In this document: positions 10,869 through 22,236 of the stretch, piece after piece | Position numbering within the stretch: position 1 is the stretch's first letter | How the letters are laid out: each line of letters starts with the position of its first letter | Assembly (NCBI GenBank): GCA_947359465.1 | Contig: OX375872.1 | Coordinates: 7,200,137 to 7,264,136 of the forward strand | Length of the DNA: 64,000 nt | Direction of reading: 5' to 3' | Source of the DNA: Metellina segmentata | Taxonomy: Eukaryota; Arthropoda; Arachnida; Araneae; Tetragnathidae | Program-made: the position numbers and the translations under genes | The notes under the pieces: generated by a model | Databases searched by the model: none | Told to the model about the DNA's origin: nothing | The model's input: only the letters and a program-made list of their open reading frames with translations

Positions 10869-11464
10869 TCTCTAATATTATAAAAGGAAGTGTTTGTTTG
10901 TTTCTTGCACTCAAAGTCCGGACAAATCTATAGCACTTACAGTAATGGGATTTGGCACACAGGTAGTCCAAATGTTTTGCAATGTTAGGGTTGCGGCGAA
11001 TTTTAAAATTGAATCTAAAAAATTTGTAAATTAATTTAATGAAATGAAATTATTGTTTTCTTTGGAATGGCAACAGCATAAAGAGGACAGATTCTAAATT
11101 TATTTTTTTCCGTTTCCGTGACGTCACGCTAACATTCGTGTTCCAAAAATAAACGGATTACATTTCCAGCCCTCTTACGATTTCAGCGAAAGAAAGCAAA
11201 GAAAATAAATAATATTTTGGCATTTTTTTTATTAAATAATATTTGCCACCAGATAAATATTTTATACGTTTGATTTTCTTTTCATAAATATTTTTTGGGT
11301 TGCGAAGCAAACCACCACACGGGCAATGTGATCTCCACGAAAAGAACTGTCACGGGCAACTCCGTTATGGCTGTTATCCAATAGGCTACGAACTCCTATT
11401 TGGTTTAGTAACCCCACAAAAGCAACTGTCACGGTCAACGCCGGGCTAGCCACGCAGTGACTTG
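10869..11464 (+). mobile_element. Helitron family A, full length, joined head-to-tail to the preceding one
   Basis: The 5' end TCTCTAATATTATAAAAGG begins at 10869, directly after the CTAG end of the element before it. The 3' end is GCCACGCAGTGACTTG|T at 11464, a slightly mutated form of the family terminus. Internal modules match the other copies: a Pol II/Pol III-less non-coding body with GGATTTGGCACACAGGTAG and an AAATTTTAAAATTGA stretch. No gene is carried, so it depends on Rep/helicase supplied elsewhere. Confidence 0.85.
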
Positions 11465-13099
11465 TAGTAAATATGGGGCAAGAACCATATTTGACCAAGC
11501 TGCGACACGAAAGGAGAAGTTTGTAAAGAAATTATATACTCCATTCAATCATCTGCAAGGACTTTAAATAAAATAAATTGAACATAAGCCTTGAAGTAAA
11601 ACTGGCAAGACTTCGTAAGGTCACATGTATTTAAGGCTTTACTACATTCAGAACCAGCTCTGACATGTGTCCGTGAATCTGAGAACTTTATACAATCCTA
11701 TCTGTTGGAAACGTTTGAAGTGAATGTACTGATAGTAACGTTAACTATTAGCCACTTTAGTGCCACCAATCTTAGTGTCACCGATTTAAAAAGTGATCCT
11801 TCCTATCCAAATCTATTTGTATCATACATAGGTTTTTATAATTTCATTTGAATTTGTGTACCTATTTTACTCAGTTCAGTTTTGGTGATTAGTTTCAACG
11901 TCAAATTTTATTACCGACAGTTTGGTTCAGCTTGTTCAAACCTGTCCCTTTAGCCATACAAATTCAATCAACTAATTTGAGGGATGTTAATATGAAACAC
12001 AAAGTTTAAAAATGCTTATGTTCGTAAGGGAAAGAAATTATAAATGTATTCTGTCAAATTCTGTTGCCAAACCATATACGATAACTGAAAGTTTACTTGT
12101 ACGAAAATTTCAAATAACTGCTACATTTATCTCGCTAACCTTAAAAATAAACCGATAGTGGTAACGGAACAACTCGAAGTGAGCTTACATTTACTGACTA
12201 TACATTTAACGTTCATCGTTTCGTAAAACCCTTTCTTATACAATACAGATATTTTCTATAAAACAAGTTTCTGCTTGATTATATTGACAGCAGTGACGGA
12301 TTGGTTCGAATTATTTGGAAATGAACTATCTGTCAGACTCAAAAGGTGAAAGGTGAAGGTGAAAGGTCAGACTCAAAGGTGTTGAAAATAAAATACAAAT
12401 TTTTTAATAATTAAATGAACGATATACGGGACTTGAGAGGTGAGAACTTTGTTAAAAGTAAAATACAGTTTTAGGAAGTAACACATTTGTGGTTGCATAG
12501 TGTGGAAAAGATTTCCTTTTGTCATTGTCAAACACTGATTCAATATTACCAACCAGGAATAAATTCATGTTTCGTTTGCAATTTTTTTAATGTATCCCAT
12601 TAAAAAGCGTTTTAAATTGGCAAGCTTGCCATATATAAGGCACTGTAGAAAGCTTAAAATTAAAGAGTAAATTATTACGAAAGATTCAACTTTTATAAAG
12701 ACAGGAAAATGCACTAAAGGAAAGAAAAAAACTTGCCGTGAGCTTAGTTAAAGGTTATTTTTCAACTGAATCAAAATCATCATCCATTCATGTCGTTATC
12801 ATAATCCATCATTTACATAAAATTATATCGCTATGTGATCACGAAAAAATTTTGATTTTGAGGTTGTCCCAACCACGTGAACTATGCAACTATTCCATGA
12901 GTTGGGCTATAGAGGGTGCCTCCATACCGTTGATCCTCTGTCGTCTTTATATGCCCTCTAATCTGTATTTATTATTAATTCAGCCATCATCAGCATTGAT
13001 AGTTTTAATATTTTCTCGCGAGCAACCTTGCAACTTTCGAAGCTATAGTACTGGTTAGCGGGTTTTGGACGAACACAATCCGTTGTAGTATGATATCAT
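11465..13099. other. No feature recognised
   Basis: AT-rich sequence. Apart from a local GGTGAAAGGTGAAGGTGAAA stutter near 12345-12370, nothing repeated or coding was recognised. Confidence 0.5.
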
Positions 13100-13560
13100 T
13101 CGTTATATATAGTGTGTACGTTGCCAAGAACGAAGTACTTTCTGCACCTTACAATAGTGTCTCTTTACGAGCGCGCGCTGGATTAAACTATTTGCCACAT
13201 TTACCGTCCACATTTGAAGCTGGTCCTAACAGTTTTCTAGTGAGTCAGATATGGACGGCCACAGTCGTGTTGTAACACTTCGCAAACAGTCGAATCCACA
13301 GTGCTTTTGATACAGTGCTGTGAATGTGTTGCTTAGAAAATAGTGGAACGTTAATGTTGCTTAGAACTGAGCATTTTCCCATTCTGCATCCGATCTCTTC
13401 ACGAGCCCGCTCTAAGCACGCTAAATTCAACTGTTTGCGATGCGCACACATGAAGCAAGTTACATTACATGTTACTGTTCAATATTGAGTCAAATGGGGA
13501 CGGCCGTCTTGTAACACGAACAGTAGAATTCAGTGCTGTGGTGCAAAAATTGAAAAAAAT
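13100..13560 (+). repeat. Diverged direct duplication
   Basis: The block near 13160-13290 (TCTCTTTACGAGCGCGC..., GATATGGACGGCCACAGTCG, TGTTGTAACACTTCGC) recurs in diverged form near 13395-13530 (TCTCTTCACGAGCCCGC, AAATGGGGACGGCCGTC, TTGTAACACGAACAG). The period is about 240 bp. No coding similarity was found. It is possibly a fragment of an unknown element. Confidence 0.45.
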
Positions 13561-14701
13561 GCTCTGTTTGAGGCAGCGTACACATTAGCGAACAAGTTCC
13601 TTTCGGTATCCTCGAGTCTCCTTTTTGTTCGTTGAGAAAAATCGATGCATAGTTCCGAGCGGTTCGAAGCTGTTCGCGTGCCTTGTTCGGAAGGCGTAGA
13701 CACTAGCGAATTTAGTTGCTTTACATGTTACAGTTCGTTTTGAGTATGCGACCGGTTATTCATTTTGTGCAATTGCAGTATCCTCTCAATGTCTACCGTC
13801 TTATTTTATATCCCCTCCAAATCCAAATTTATCACAAGTTGAAAGTCAAGCAGACACTGAAATGCAGGAACATTTTCACAACATTTTACGTCATGTCCTG
13901 CATTTATTTCGCAACATGGTTTGACCTTTAGCATGATACTAACATTTTCGATAAGTTTATGAGGATACTAAATAAATATCTTCCGATTTGCGAGTGGGAA
14001 ATATCGAGTGTCTGGACTTCGAGAGCCTTATGTCTCATTTCTTGACAGCTGTTGGCTGCAGTAAATTCGTCTCTTATTGCATCCTTCCAATTTATTTTTT
14101 GGTCCTTGAGGTTTGCTGTCGCTTATGTCTTACTCATATCTCTTGGGTTTCGAGTTTACTCACCATTCGAATGGATCGGTAAATGAGAAGGGCTTTGCCT
14201 TGAGCTAAATACGTTTGGTTGAACTGCTGAACGTAAACTTGCGTTTATTTCGGTTTCACCGTTCTTATAATGCACTTTCACTTATGTGTTTGGGTTAAAT
14301 GCCATTCCTTAGTAATGATCGTGTTTTATGTATCGATATAAAAAGACAAAGAAAAAGCAGAAAAAATGTTTTTCCTTTTGCGAGTTGAAAATATCAAGCA
14401 GTTGAATTGATTTCACGTCTTTTGTCGAATCTTATGCATGGAAGCATGTTTTTAAGCTGCAATTTTGTAGAATACCGTAAAGATAAATAAAATTTGTTCT
14501 TGAGCTTAGACAGGTTATGAAAACGTCGTTTTCATGTTTTAAAAAAATTATCTGAAATGTAATATTTATGGCCGAAATACCTTTTTGTCTTTTAAACATC
14601 GAACCAAGTGAGTTTTGGAGCTTTCTGCCTGTCTTCCAACTCTAATTATTTTGTTAACCAATAGGGAGTCCAAAATTATTCAAGTATTCCTTTTTACTAA
14701 A
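13561..14701. other. No clear feature; GC-richer start
   Basis: The first 150 bp repeat a short phrase (ACATTAGCGAACAAG near 13587 and GACACTAGCGAATT near 13691) in direct orientation. The rest is featureless AT-rich sequence. Confidence 0.4.
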
Positions 14702-14812
14702 CTTGGGGGCTCCCCCCCCCTGCTCGCCTACGCTCGCCAAACACCGGTGATTGCTACGTAATCCCATTTGGGTTGCTTCGCAAACCAACACTCCTTTCGC
14801 AGAGTTTTCAAC
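14702..14812 (-). mobile_element. Helitron family B, 3' fragment
   Basis: The left edge A|CTTGGGGGCTCCCCC is the inverted 3' terminus of the second Helitron family, of which full copies lie at 22237 and 57292. It is followed by the shared module CTCGCCAAACACCGGTGATT and a GGTTGCTTCGCAAACC hairpin. It is cut at about 14812, where the LINE begins. Confidence 0.65.
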
Positions 14813-15592
14813 CCTCTGCGACGGCCAAACGTATATTCCTGATTGGACGTATATTAGATTGGCGGATGTCTTGCGAGAGGAAGCTCTGTCTTTTTTTAGG
14901 TACTCTTCAATACATCTTAGGTGCTGAACGGTCCTCCATGTTCAACCTCTCGTGGAATAATTCGATCCAGATTGGACTATGGGTGTGCAACCTATGGTTC
15001 TGCCCGTTCATCTGTTCGAAAGCTCGATACAGTGTACCACACCGCATTTAGGATCTGTTCCAGAGCCTTTGGAACTTGACCCGCGAAAAACCATTATGTG
15101 TAGAACTACCATTGACTTCCACACGTCTTCTGTTGTCGTTCGGCTATATTTTCGCATTCTATGTGACCTCTATCATCCACTTCGAGGTTCGGCACATCTC
15201 TTGATCACCATTTCATGATTCGCCCTTCCTGCATTCCATCTTTCGGGTTACGAATGCGAATTGCTCTGAGTACTACACCCCTTTATAATACCAATGTTTC
15301 TGGGACTCCCTTATTTTCTTTTGCACCTTGGAACCCTACAAGTGTTTCCCATTTGGACCTATTCTCAGGTTTTGGAAAGTCGAACACCATTCCGTTTAAT
15401 TATCGTCAACTTTTCGCCGTTCGGAATTTTTTACAGATAGGTCGAAATCAACAGAACATGTTGGTTGCGCCTTAGTGGATCGACCACTGTGAGTTGTGTT
15501 TTGCCCAGTGTCATATCTATTTACGGCTGAATTTTGTGGTTTGAATGAAGCGTTGAAATAGGTTTCTTACCAGGGAATGAGCAATATATATA

Positions 15593-16891
15593 CAGAGGCT
15601 GTTCACACATTTTTTCGACAGTGTATATTGTATTCACAAAACTAAATTACATAAAATTCTTGTGTTTTAAATGTTCTATTTGATAGCCCTTATTCTAAAC
15701 TATCTTTCGACACCGTAATTTCCAGGATAATAATGCCTTTTGAAGTGTCAGAAGAGGTATTCTATCCCATTTCTCCTGAACAGCTTTCCAGAGTCCTGTA
15801 AGGGTTGTGGGACGACGTTTGGATAGTGCAGATTTTAAAAGTCCGAAAGCACAAAAATCCATAGGTGATACATCGGGAGATTTAGTAGGGATATCAGTGA
15901 AGGGTATGGCCTTGATACCGGTTTTTTGTTCCATTTCTTTTAGGACATTTACAGTGGATTTTGATGTGTGACTGCTAGCTTTGTCTTGATGGAGTTCCAC
16001 AGATTGATGGCACTGTGGGTAAAGCGATGGTATTTCATTCAGAAAAAATTGGCGATAAAATATGTTCCTGATAGTATTTGGAGTTAATCTTGACATTTTT
16101 TTCCACTCTCTTTTTTTTTAACTTGAAATTATATGAAAAACCAGCAACAATCATGAATCCCTTAGAAAAGCTTTCTTTCGATTCTGTGAACCATGTACTT
16201 AAATCCCCCCCCCCTTTATGATAATAAATGGCTCTTTTTTTGCTGCAATCATTTAAATACACCCATGATTCATCTATTGTGACAATTTTTTTCCATTTTC
16301 TTTGGATAAGTGTTTTTCATATAGAATTCGGCAGCGTGTCCTGCGTTCAGCGATATGCTTTGGAGAAAGACGATGCACATTGCGTTTTTTCGCTTTCTTA
16401 AGATTTAAATCAACGTTTATCATTTTGTTTACAGTGGACACCGATCATTTTAATGATTTTGCAACTGTCCTTTGACTAGGGAGATTTTCTTTTAACAGTA
16501 AACAACGTACCTTTGCAATAGTCGAAGATGTCCGTTTCTTCCTTGGATACTTGTTTGGAATTGTTGTCCCATTTGAGGCTCCAATTTGACGTTTTTTTCC
16601 TTTCTTGTTGACGATATAACCTATCGACGCTTTGGATATCACAAAACCATGACTCTCACATCGTTTTTGGCTAACGGAATATGAATATTTCTCTTCGGAA
16701 AGAGCATAAATATAGCCTTCGAACCACTGCTTCGTTAAAAACACCATTTTGAGTAAAAACAAACCTCTCAAGCCGCAGACGATAATTTTGACTTTTAAAA
16801 ACATAGTACAACTGCAATTATTTCTTTTGCAGCAAACGATTTTTTATTATCGCTAACCAAAATCGTCTAAAAAATGTGCGAACAGCCTCTG
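15593..16891 (-). mobile_element. Tc1/mariner element of DD41D type, near complete in length
   Basis: Inverted ends CAGAGGCTGTTCACACA / GTGCGAACAGCCTCTG lie just inside TA duplications (15591-15592 and 16892-16893). Length is 1,299 bp, normal for the superfamily. It carries one transposase gene on the minus strand with several frame changes. It sits inside the RNase H region of an older LINE, so it is younger than that copy. Confidence 0.9.
15695..16804 (-). pseudogene. Tc1/mariner transposase, broken
   Basis: The N-terminal part (16804-16445) is a helix-turn-helix region (SYSVSQKRCESHGFVISKAS...) with an Arg/Lys-rich hinge (KYPRKKRTSS). The catalytic part starts with VTIDESWVYLNDC (first Asp, near 16275) and continues through KESFSKGFMIVAGFSY. 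The last part (16096-15695) holds VELHQDKASSH with the second Asp and SPDVSPMDFCAFGLLKSAL with the third. Counting from the second to the last Asp gives 41 residues between them, hence DD41D, a spacing known for a few families (rosa/VS type). Frames change near 16060 and between 16262 and 16445, so no intact protein is made. Confidence 0.85.
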
Positions 16892-17668
16892 TATTTTATC
16901 GTTTACACAAACTCAAGAAGTACGTATATTGGAATGCTTGTCAGCAGATCGTCCACAACATCCTTTAAATAGTGTTGAAATTCCGTCGTCAGCTTACTCG
17001 GCGTGGCTATGGCATCTTTTTCTGTTGGATACCAAGTCATGCTGGGATTACCGGCAATGAACTTGCTGTTCTTTTGTTCTTTGTGTTCCATACAAAGATC
17101 AAAGACAAAATGCCAGGGATATCATTTCGAATGAATGGAGTGTGCACAGAGTGGAAACAGAATTCAACCTGGTATCTCTTTTTTGCCTTTGTGTCCTCAT
17201 CTAGACTTATCATTAACTGGGCTCCGTATCGGGCATTCTGGGATTACACATCGATACTTTCTGGATGAAGAAAATTCTACTTTATGCCACCACTGCAACA
17301 GAGATCTTACAATCTCATATTTCTTAACTTCATGTCCTAGTTTATGGCATTTTTACATTCGATTTTTTAAAACTTCCGCGCCTAGTTTGTCTACATTGCT
17401 GGGTAATCCTCCCCATTCTGCACTCTTTTTTTTATGATGTTCAGAATTTTTAAAATGGATATAGTTGTCATCTTCATGTTTCAAAGTTAGTCCTATATTT
17501 ATAACTTAAATGCTTTTAACTCAGCCTTTTTATGATAGTTGTAAAAACTTAACTTTTAACTACTATGGCTGACTGTTTTACCTGTTTTTATTGGGTATAT
17601 TTAATTTTGCATTTGGCGCAGCTTGTTTGCTAATGGACCTTGTGTGCCATAGAACCCAAACCACTGTT

Positions 17669-18252
17669 CAAAAAAGACTTGTTTATACAAACTTTCTGAG
17701 CCTACAGATCTATCGAGAGAACTGTTGTATTTGAGATTGGGTTAGACGCTTGAATACGTTGCTAGTGTTAAATATCCTTTGAAGAAGTCCTCCTTCAGTT
17801 CGTCTCTCCTTAAAAATTTTACCTGTCTTGGTCCTCTTGAGAGACTCGGTGGTGAGAGTGTACGAAAAGTATTAGAAGTTGCAAGAGCAATGCCATGGGT
17901 GGTCTCAAGAGACGATTTTAAGGAAGCAGTGCTTGAAGAGAAATGATTGAAGGAGCGGCAAAAGTCTCAGATGATGCTGGTCAGCATAGACAGACTTAAA
18001 AAAATGCACTTTCTCTTGAGAAAGAAAAAAACAAAATCCATTTCTGGCCTTTTCTACAAAAAAAAAAAAAGACCATCTTTCAAAGAAATGGAAGAAATTC
18101 TTCAAGCTATGGTCAAAAATGAATATGATCAGAATGAATATGAACAGACAATGACTAATGAAAATTTAGAATCAACTTTGCGCAAAGCTACAACAAAAAT
18201 CAAACCAAATATTAAAACAATTCTACATCAAGGCAATGTCACACTAATTTAA
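17669..18252 (+). pseudogene. hAT-type transposase C-terminal remnant, mosaic
   Basis: From about 17735 an open frame reads LEYVASVKYPLKKSS, LLKNFTCLGPLERLGGESV and VRKVLEVARAMPWVVSRDDF. This pattern resembles the C-terminal end of proteins carried by hAT-like elements in invertebrates. It then runs into a segment related to the coiled-coil frame found at 22.9 and 58.5 kb (FKEA, then LKERQKSQ in a shifted frame). It ends with MTNENLESTLRKATTKIKPN before the stop at 18252, which is like the C-terminus of ZBED5/SCAND3-type hAT proteins. A similar C-terminus lies at 20792-20885. Stops and frame changes are present. The join of the first and second segments at TTTTAAGGAAGCAG may be a recombination point. 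Confidence 0.5.
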
Positions 18253-18317
18253 ATTCTTTACTTACTTTAACTATCTTTCTTTTTCGTGATATAAATGTAA
18301 GTAATAAATATAAATAG

Positions 18318-19941
18318 CTAGGCACTGCGAGGCTAGCCCGGCGTTGCCCGGCCCAGTTACTTTTGTGGGGTTATTGGTTTGCTTCGCAAACCAAATTGGG
18401 ATTCGTAGCCTATTAGATAACAGCCATAACGGAGTTGCCCGTGGTGTTAGTTTGCTTCGCAAACCAAATGGGCCTTGCCCGTGACAGTTCTTTTCGTGGA
18501 AGTACCATTGTCCGTGTGGTGGTTTGCTCAGCAAACCAAAAAATATAAATATTTATTTGAAATATCATTTATCAAAAGAAAATCAAACGTATAAGGTATC
18601 TATCTGGTGTCAAATTTTCCGCAGATTTCAAATCCGTTGAAATTTTCAATCTATCTTTAACGATCCCGATGTTACAAAAAAAGAACTAAATAATGCCAGC
18701 CAAAATGTTTTATTTTTAATTTTTTTTACTTTCTTTCGCTGAAATCGTAAGAGGGCTGGAAATGTAATCTGTTTATTTTTGGAACACGAAAGGTGACGTG
18801 ACATCATAATCTCTTGCGAAAATATAAGATATTCTCAATTAAAATTTTTTATTTGTTTAAAGAAAATCATATTTTTACGTATCGATCTAATGTGAAATTT
18901 TCCGCAGATTTTAAATCCGTCGAAATTTTTACTCTATCTTTAACGGTCTAGGACAGGGATTCCCAACCGGTGGTACGCGTACCACTGGTGGTACGCATCA
19001 ACGTTTCAGGTGGTACGCAAGGATGATACCAGCAACCCAAATATTCTACGAAGTTTGTTCGACTTTTTAGTATGTATAACCAAGTTATGCTATTTCTTTC
19101 TATGTTTCTTTCTTTTTTTTCTATTCTATATTCTATTACTAGTTACTTGTGTAAGAGTTGAAATTTTGTATTTAAAAAAATAAATATAGAAACAGAATAA
19201 GTGTTGAAGAGGACTTAATAATGAAGTTAAGCTCCATTGCTCCTGATAGTGATATTTTAATGAAAGACAAACAAGTATCGCACTAAAAATTGATTTTTGA
19301 TTAGGTCAATCTTTATTTGCTTAGTTTGTAGGTACTAATTATTTAAAATTATTTATTTTTAGACATGTAAGTAAAAAATTAAACTGTAATTTTCAATAAT
19401 CGTTTTCTTTTTTCTTTTATTAAAACATCATTAATACGAAATACAAGTGGATTGATCATAAAATATGATGCTTTCTTAGTATTTTAATTAAAATAAAACA
19501 AGCCATTGGGCACTTTTCTGACATTAGATATCTGTTTCTAAAAAAATATAGGACTGGTGGTACGCCAAAAACTTCTAAAAATTTCTCAAGTGGTACGCAG
19601 TTACTAAAAGGTTGAGAACCCCTGGTCTAGGAAATAGAAAAAAGAACTACATAACTAAAGTTAAAACTTTGTTTCTTATCGTTTGTTTTTATTCGGAAAA
19701 AATAAATTTAGAAACTGTGATATATTTATGCTGTTGCCATTCCAAAGAAAACAAAAATAATTACATTTCATTTAATTCATTTTAAAATGTTCTAGATTAA
19801 ATTTTAAAATTCGGACGTGACTATAAAATTGCAAAAAATTCCGGATTACCTGTGTGCCAAATTTTATTATTGTAAGTGCCATAGATTTGTCAGGCCACAG
19901 CCAACACCCAATACACGATCCTCATTTTATAATAGTAGAAA
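18318..19941 (-). mobile_element. Helitron family A, carrying a hAT MITE
   Basis: The 3' terminus is inverted at the left edge (CTAGGCACTGCGAGG from 18318). The 5' terminus on the minus strand is TTTCTACTATTATAAAATG from 19941, one base off the usual TCTCTACT. Two hairpins GGTTTGCTTCGCAAACC lie near 18370 and 18450. Without the MITE and its duplicated target the element is about 945 bp. No genes. Confidence 0.8.
18954..19624. mobile_element. hAT MITE inside the Helitron
   Basis: Ends CAGGGATTCCCAACC and GGTTGAGAACCCCTG form the inverted repeat typical of hAT elements (CAGGGGTTCTCAACC type). The flanks are a perfect 8-bp duplication GTCTAGGA (18946-18953 and 19625-19632). The subterminal parts repeat GGTGGTACGC several times. 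The body (671 bp) has no transposase. It interrupts the TCTTTAACGGTCTAGG module of Helitron A, whose unbroken form is present elsewhere in the window. Confidence 0.9.
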
Positions 19942-19950
19942 TATAAATTA

Positions 19951-20475
19951 CTAACCACTGCGTGTCTAGCACTGGCTTGCCCGTGCCCGTGGTGTAAGGT
20001 ATTAATCTGGTGTAAAATTTTCCGCAGATTTCAAATCCGTTGAAATTTTTACTCTATCTTTAACGGTCTAGGAGATAGAAAAAAGAACGAAGTGACTCCA
20101 GTTAAGATTTATCGTCTGGCTTGAAAATCATTCCTCCGCGCAAAATCAAAGCGGAAACGAAAAAATAATAATTTTCTCCGAGTTCCCCGCGATGAAAAAA
20201 ACTTCGCAAGGTAACGTGGGTAGAAAAGTCTAGATTCGGGTGTTTCTTCTTCCGGAAGAAACTCGTTGAGAACCAGGTAGAAAATAAAACTCTTAAATTC
20301 ATTTACAGTTCTTCTAGATTGAATTTTTAAATTCGGCGTGACCCAAAAATTTCAAAAAATTCGGACTACTCTTATGCCAAATCTCATTGCTGTGAGTGCC
20401 ATATAATCGTCAGGAGTTTGCAGCTGCATAACAGACAGACAGACAAGCAAACTCTTCCTTTTACAATAGTAGAGA
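19951..20475 (-). mobile_element. Helitron family A, full length
   Basis: Left edge A|CTAACCACTGCGTG (inverted CTRR end). Right edge ...AGTAGAGA|T (inverted TCTCTACT). Length is 525 bp. It lies 9 bp from the end of the previous Helitron in the same orientation. Internal modules are the same as in other copies. Confidence 0.85.
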
Positions 20476-20791
20476 TAAGTATAAATATTTATCAATGATA
20501 CCATTTGAAAGGGGACATTTTCATGGATATTTGGACGGCCTTCCGTAAATCCCTGTATCCCTGGCATTAACTAAACTCTTATACCAAATTTCATGATAAC
20601 TCTTCACGGCAGGGATGCAGACTTAGTATGACCAAGGTCTACATAGATTCACTGTGACTTATGGGAGGGCTGTCCGAAAACATCAAGCTATCTATCAGGT
20701 AGGATTGATATTTATATTTTGTATTGCAAAAAGGGAAACATAATAAAAAGTAAATGAAGAAATCAACTGGATAGTCGTGACATCTCATTAA

Positions 20792-20885
20792 TTATTTTAA
20801 TATTTGGTTCGATTTTGTAGTAGCCAAGCGTAAAGTTGATTCTAAATTGTCATTAGTCAAGCGGTTCCTATTTTTCGGGTGATAG
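20792..20885 (-). pseudogene. hAT-type transposase C-terminus fragment
   Basis: Read leftwards it gives RLTNDNLESTLRLATTKSNQ and a stop, closely matching the C-terminus at 18150-18252 (TNENLESTLRKATTK). This is the pattern at the end of ZBED5/SCAND3-like hAT proteins. Upstream sequence is cut off by the TIR of the element starting at 20891. Confidence 0.6.
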
Positions 20886-21389
20886 ACATAAGGGATGCAA
20901 CATCGATGTTCTATAAAAGATTCTATATAGATATATTTACCATCGATGTATTGGAGCCGATATTTTTTTAACATCAATGTTTCTACTTGTCAATGTTTTT
21001 ACGTGGTCGATGTTTATTTAAATTACAAAAGTACCATTACAAAAATTAAAAAAAAAAAACCAACCAAATAGCATAATTTTGATAATCAGTCAATTGAACA
21101 TACTTTTAGACCAAAGTGGCCAAGGGTGGTCTGAAAAGTAGATGTCGATGTTTTATAAAAAAATAATGATGTCAGGGCTCCTAACACGTCACCTTTTGTC
21201 ACCTTTTTATTTTTTGTCACCTTTTTGACATTTTGTCACCTTTTCAGGGGTTTTAAGTTCTTAAATTTTGTTTAGAGAAGAAAAAAATATTTGGTGCACA
21301 GTAAAAAAAATTCATTTTCTCTAAAAAAAAAAAACAGGGTTTGTACGAATTCAATTTCGAAATGCGCGCTACATTCCACCGCAAGAATG

Positions 21390-21494
21390 GATCCAAAAGC
21401 GAACTGTTTCAATTGTAAAAGTATACTTCACATTGCCCGCGGTGTATTAGCAGCAAGTTCTGGAAATTTTCCCACAAGAAAAGGCTATCAGTAA
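21390..21494 (+). pseudogene. Short conserved frame with CxxC, possible first exon
   Basis: It reads MDPKANCFNCKSILHIARGV, then LAASSGNFPTRKGYQ and stop. The second copy of the element (near 56130-56240) carries the same region with the same CxxC and ARGVLAASSG context. It may be the start of the element's protein, with the coiled-coil frame at 22.9 kb as its end. Function unknown. Confidence 0.4.
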
Positions 21495-22236
21495 AACGAA
21501 GCGGCGAAGTTTAAGAGAAGCAGGACCATCTGCATGTCCGACCCCTCTTACCTAATGACCTAACTTGAGTGGCATTTACGACTAACGTTTTCCTTTCATA
21601 GTGTTGTGGTGTATCATTTGGCGCAAGATAGATATCACCGGTCTATAGGGTCAAACAAAAGGAGGAACCCTCTAGGAGGTCAGATGGTGACAGCTCGTAA
21701 ATGGTGATCAATGCCAGTGGTCACTTAAAAGGGTGTGGGGGGGGGATAACATCCTCCATACACAAATCTGAGGGCGGTCTCAACAGACCCGCTTTATTTT
21801 CGGATTCTGGAATAAGACGAGAATGGAGAGGTCAAGAGACCGGGCGGATCAAGCTGATATTAACTCAACGTTAACCCAGGAGGAGAGGTAATGCGTTTAG
21901 TACCTTTGTCATCACATGTTGCAGTTTCTATTGTGGGTCTGATTATGTCTAGAAGGTGTAGATACGTTGCGGGTAAACACTGAAATGATGGCGGAATCTT
22001 CAATATGTATGATAATTCACACTCGAAGGTGTCTTCAGCAAAGTTTTTAAGGGGATAGATCATCAACCTCTCACACATTCTGAGTGCTCGAAGCTCCCCA
22101 TCGAGAACCCTGACATTCCTGTGTAGTCTATTTAAAAATAAAACATAGACAACGTAAAAACTTCGACAAGTATAAACATCGATGTTACAAAAACATCGAC
22201 TCATCAATGTAAGAAACATTGATGTCGCATCCCTAA

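Larger units (their letters stand above)
14815..17668 (+). pseudogene. I/Jockey-type LINE remnant (RT C-terminus, RNase H, 3' tail), interrupted
   Basis: Pieces of a non-LTR retrotransposon second open frame can be read in changing frames. Near 14940-15070 is the end of the reverse transcriptase region: RSRLDYGCATYGSARSS, then LDTVYHTAFRICS. After that come the linker (15080-15480) and the RNase H region, split by a Tc1/mariner element at 15593-16891. It resumes after the insertion with FCWIPSHAGITGNELA near 17020. A C-terminal segment follows, LTGLRIGHSGITHRYFL and CHHCNRDLTISYFLTSCPSL (17200-17340), the usual Cys/His tail. A 3' tail runs to CCATAGAACCCAAACC near 17668. Many frameshifts and stops mark it as old. 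RNase H points to the I group rather than Jockey sensu stricto. Confidence 0.8.

Noticed and set aside
13561..13715. PIF/Harbinger-like MITE ends (ACATTAGCGAA / ACACTAGCGAA)
   Set aside because: The two phrases are in direct, not inverted, orientation and no TWA duplication was found.
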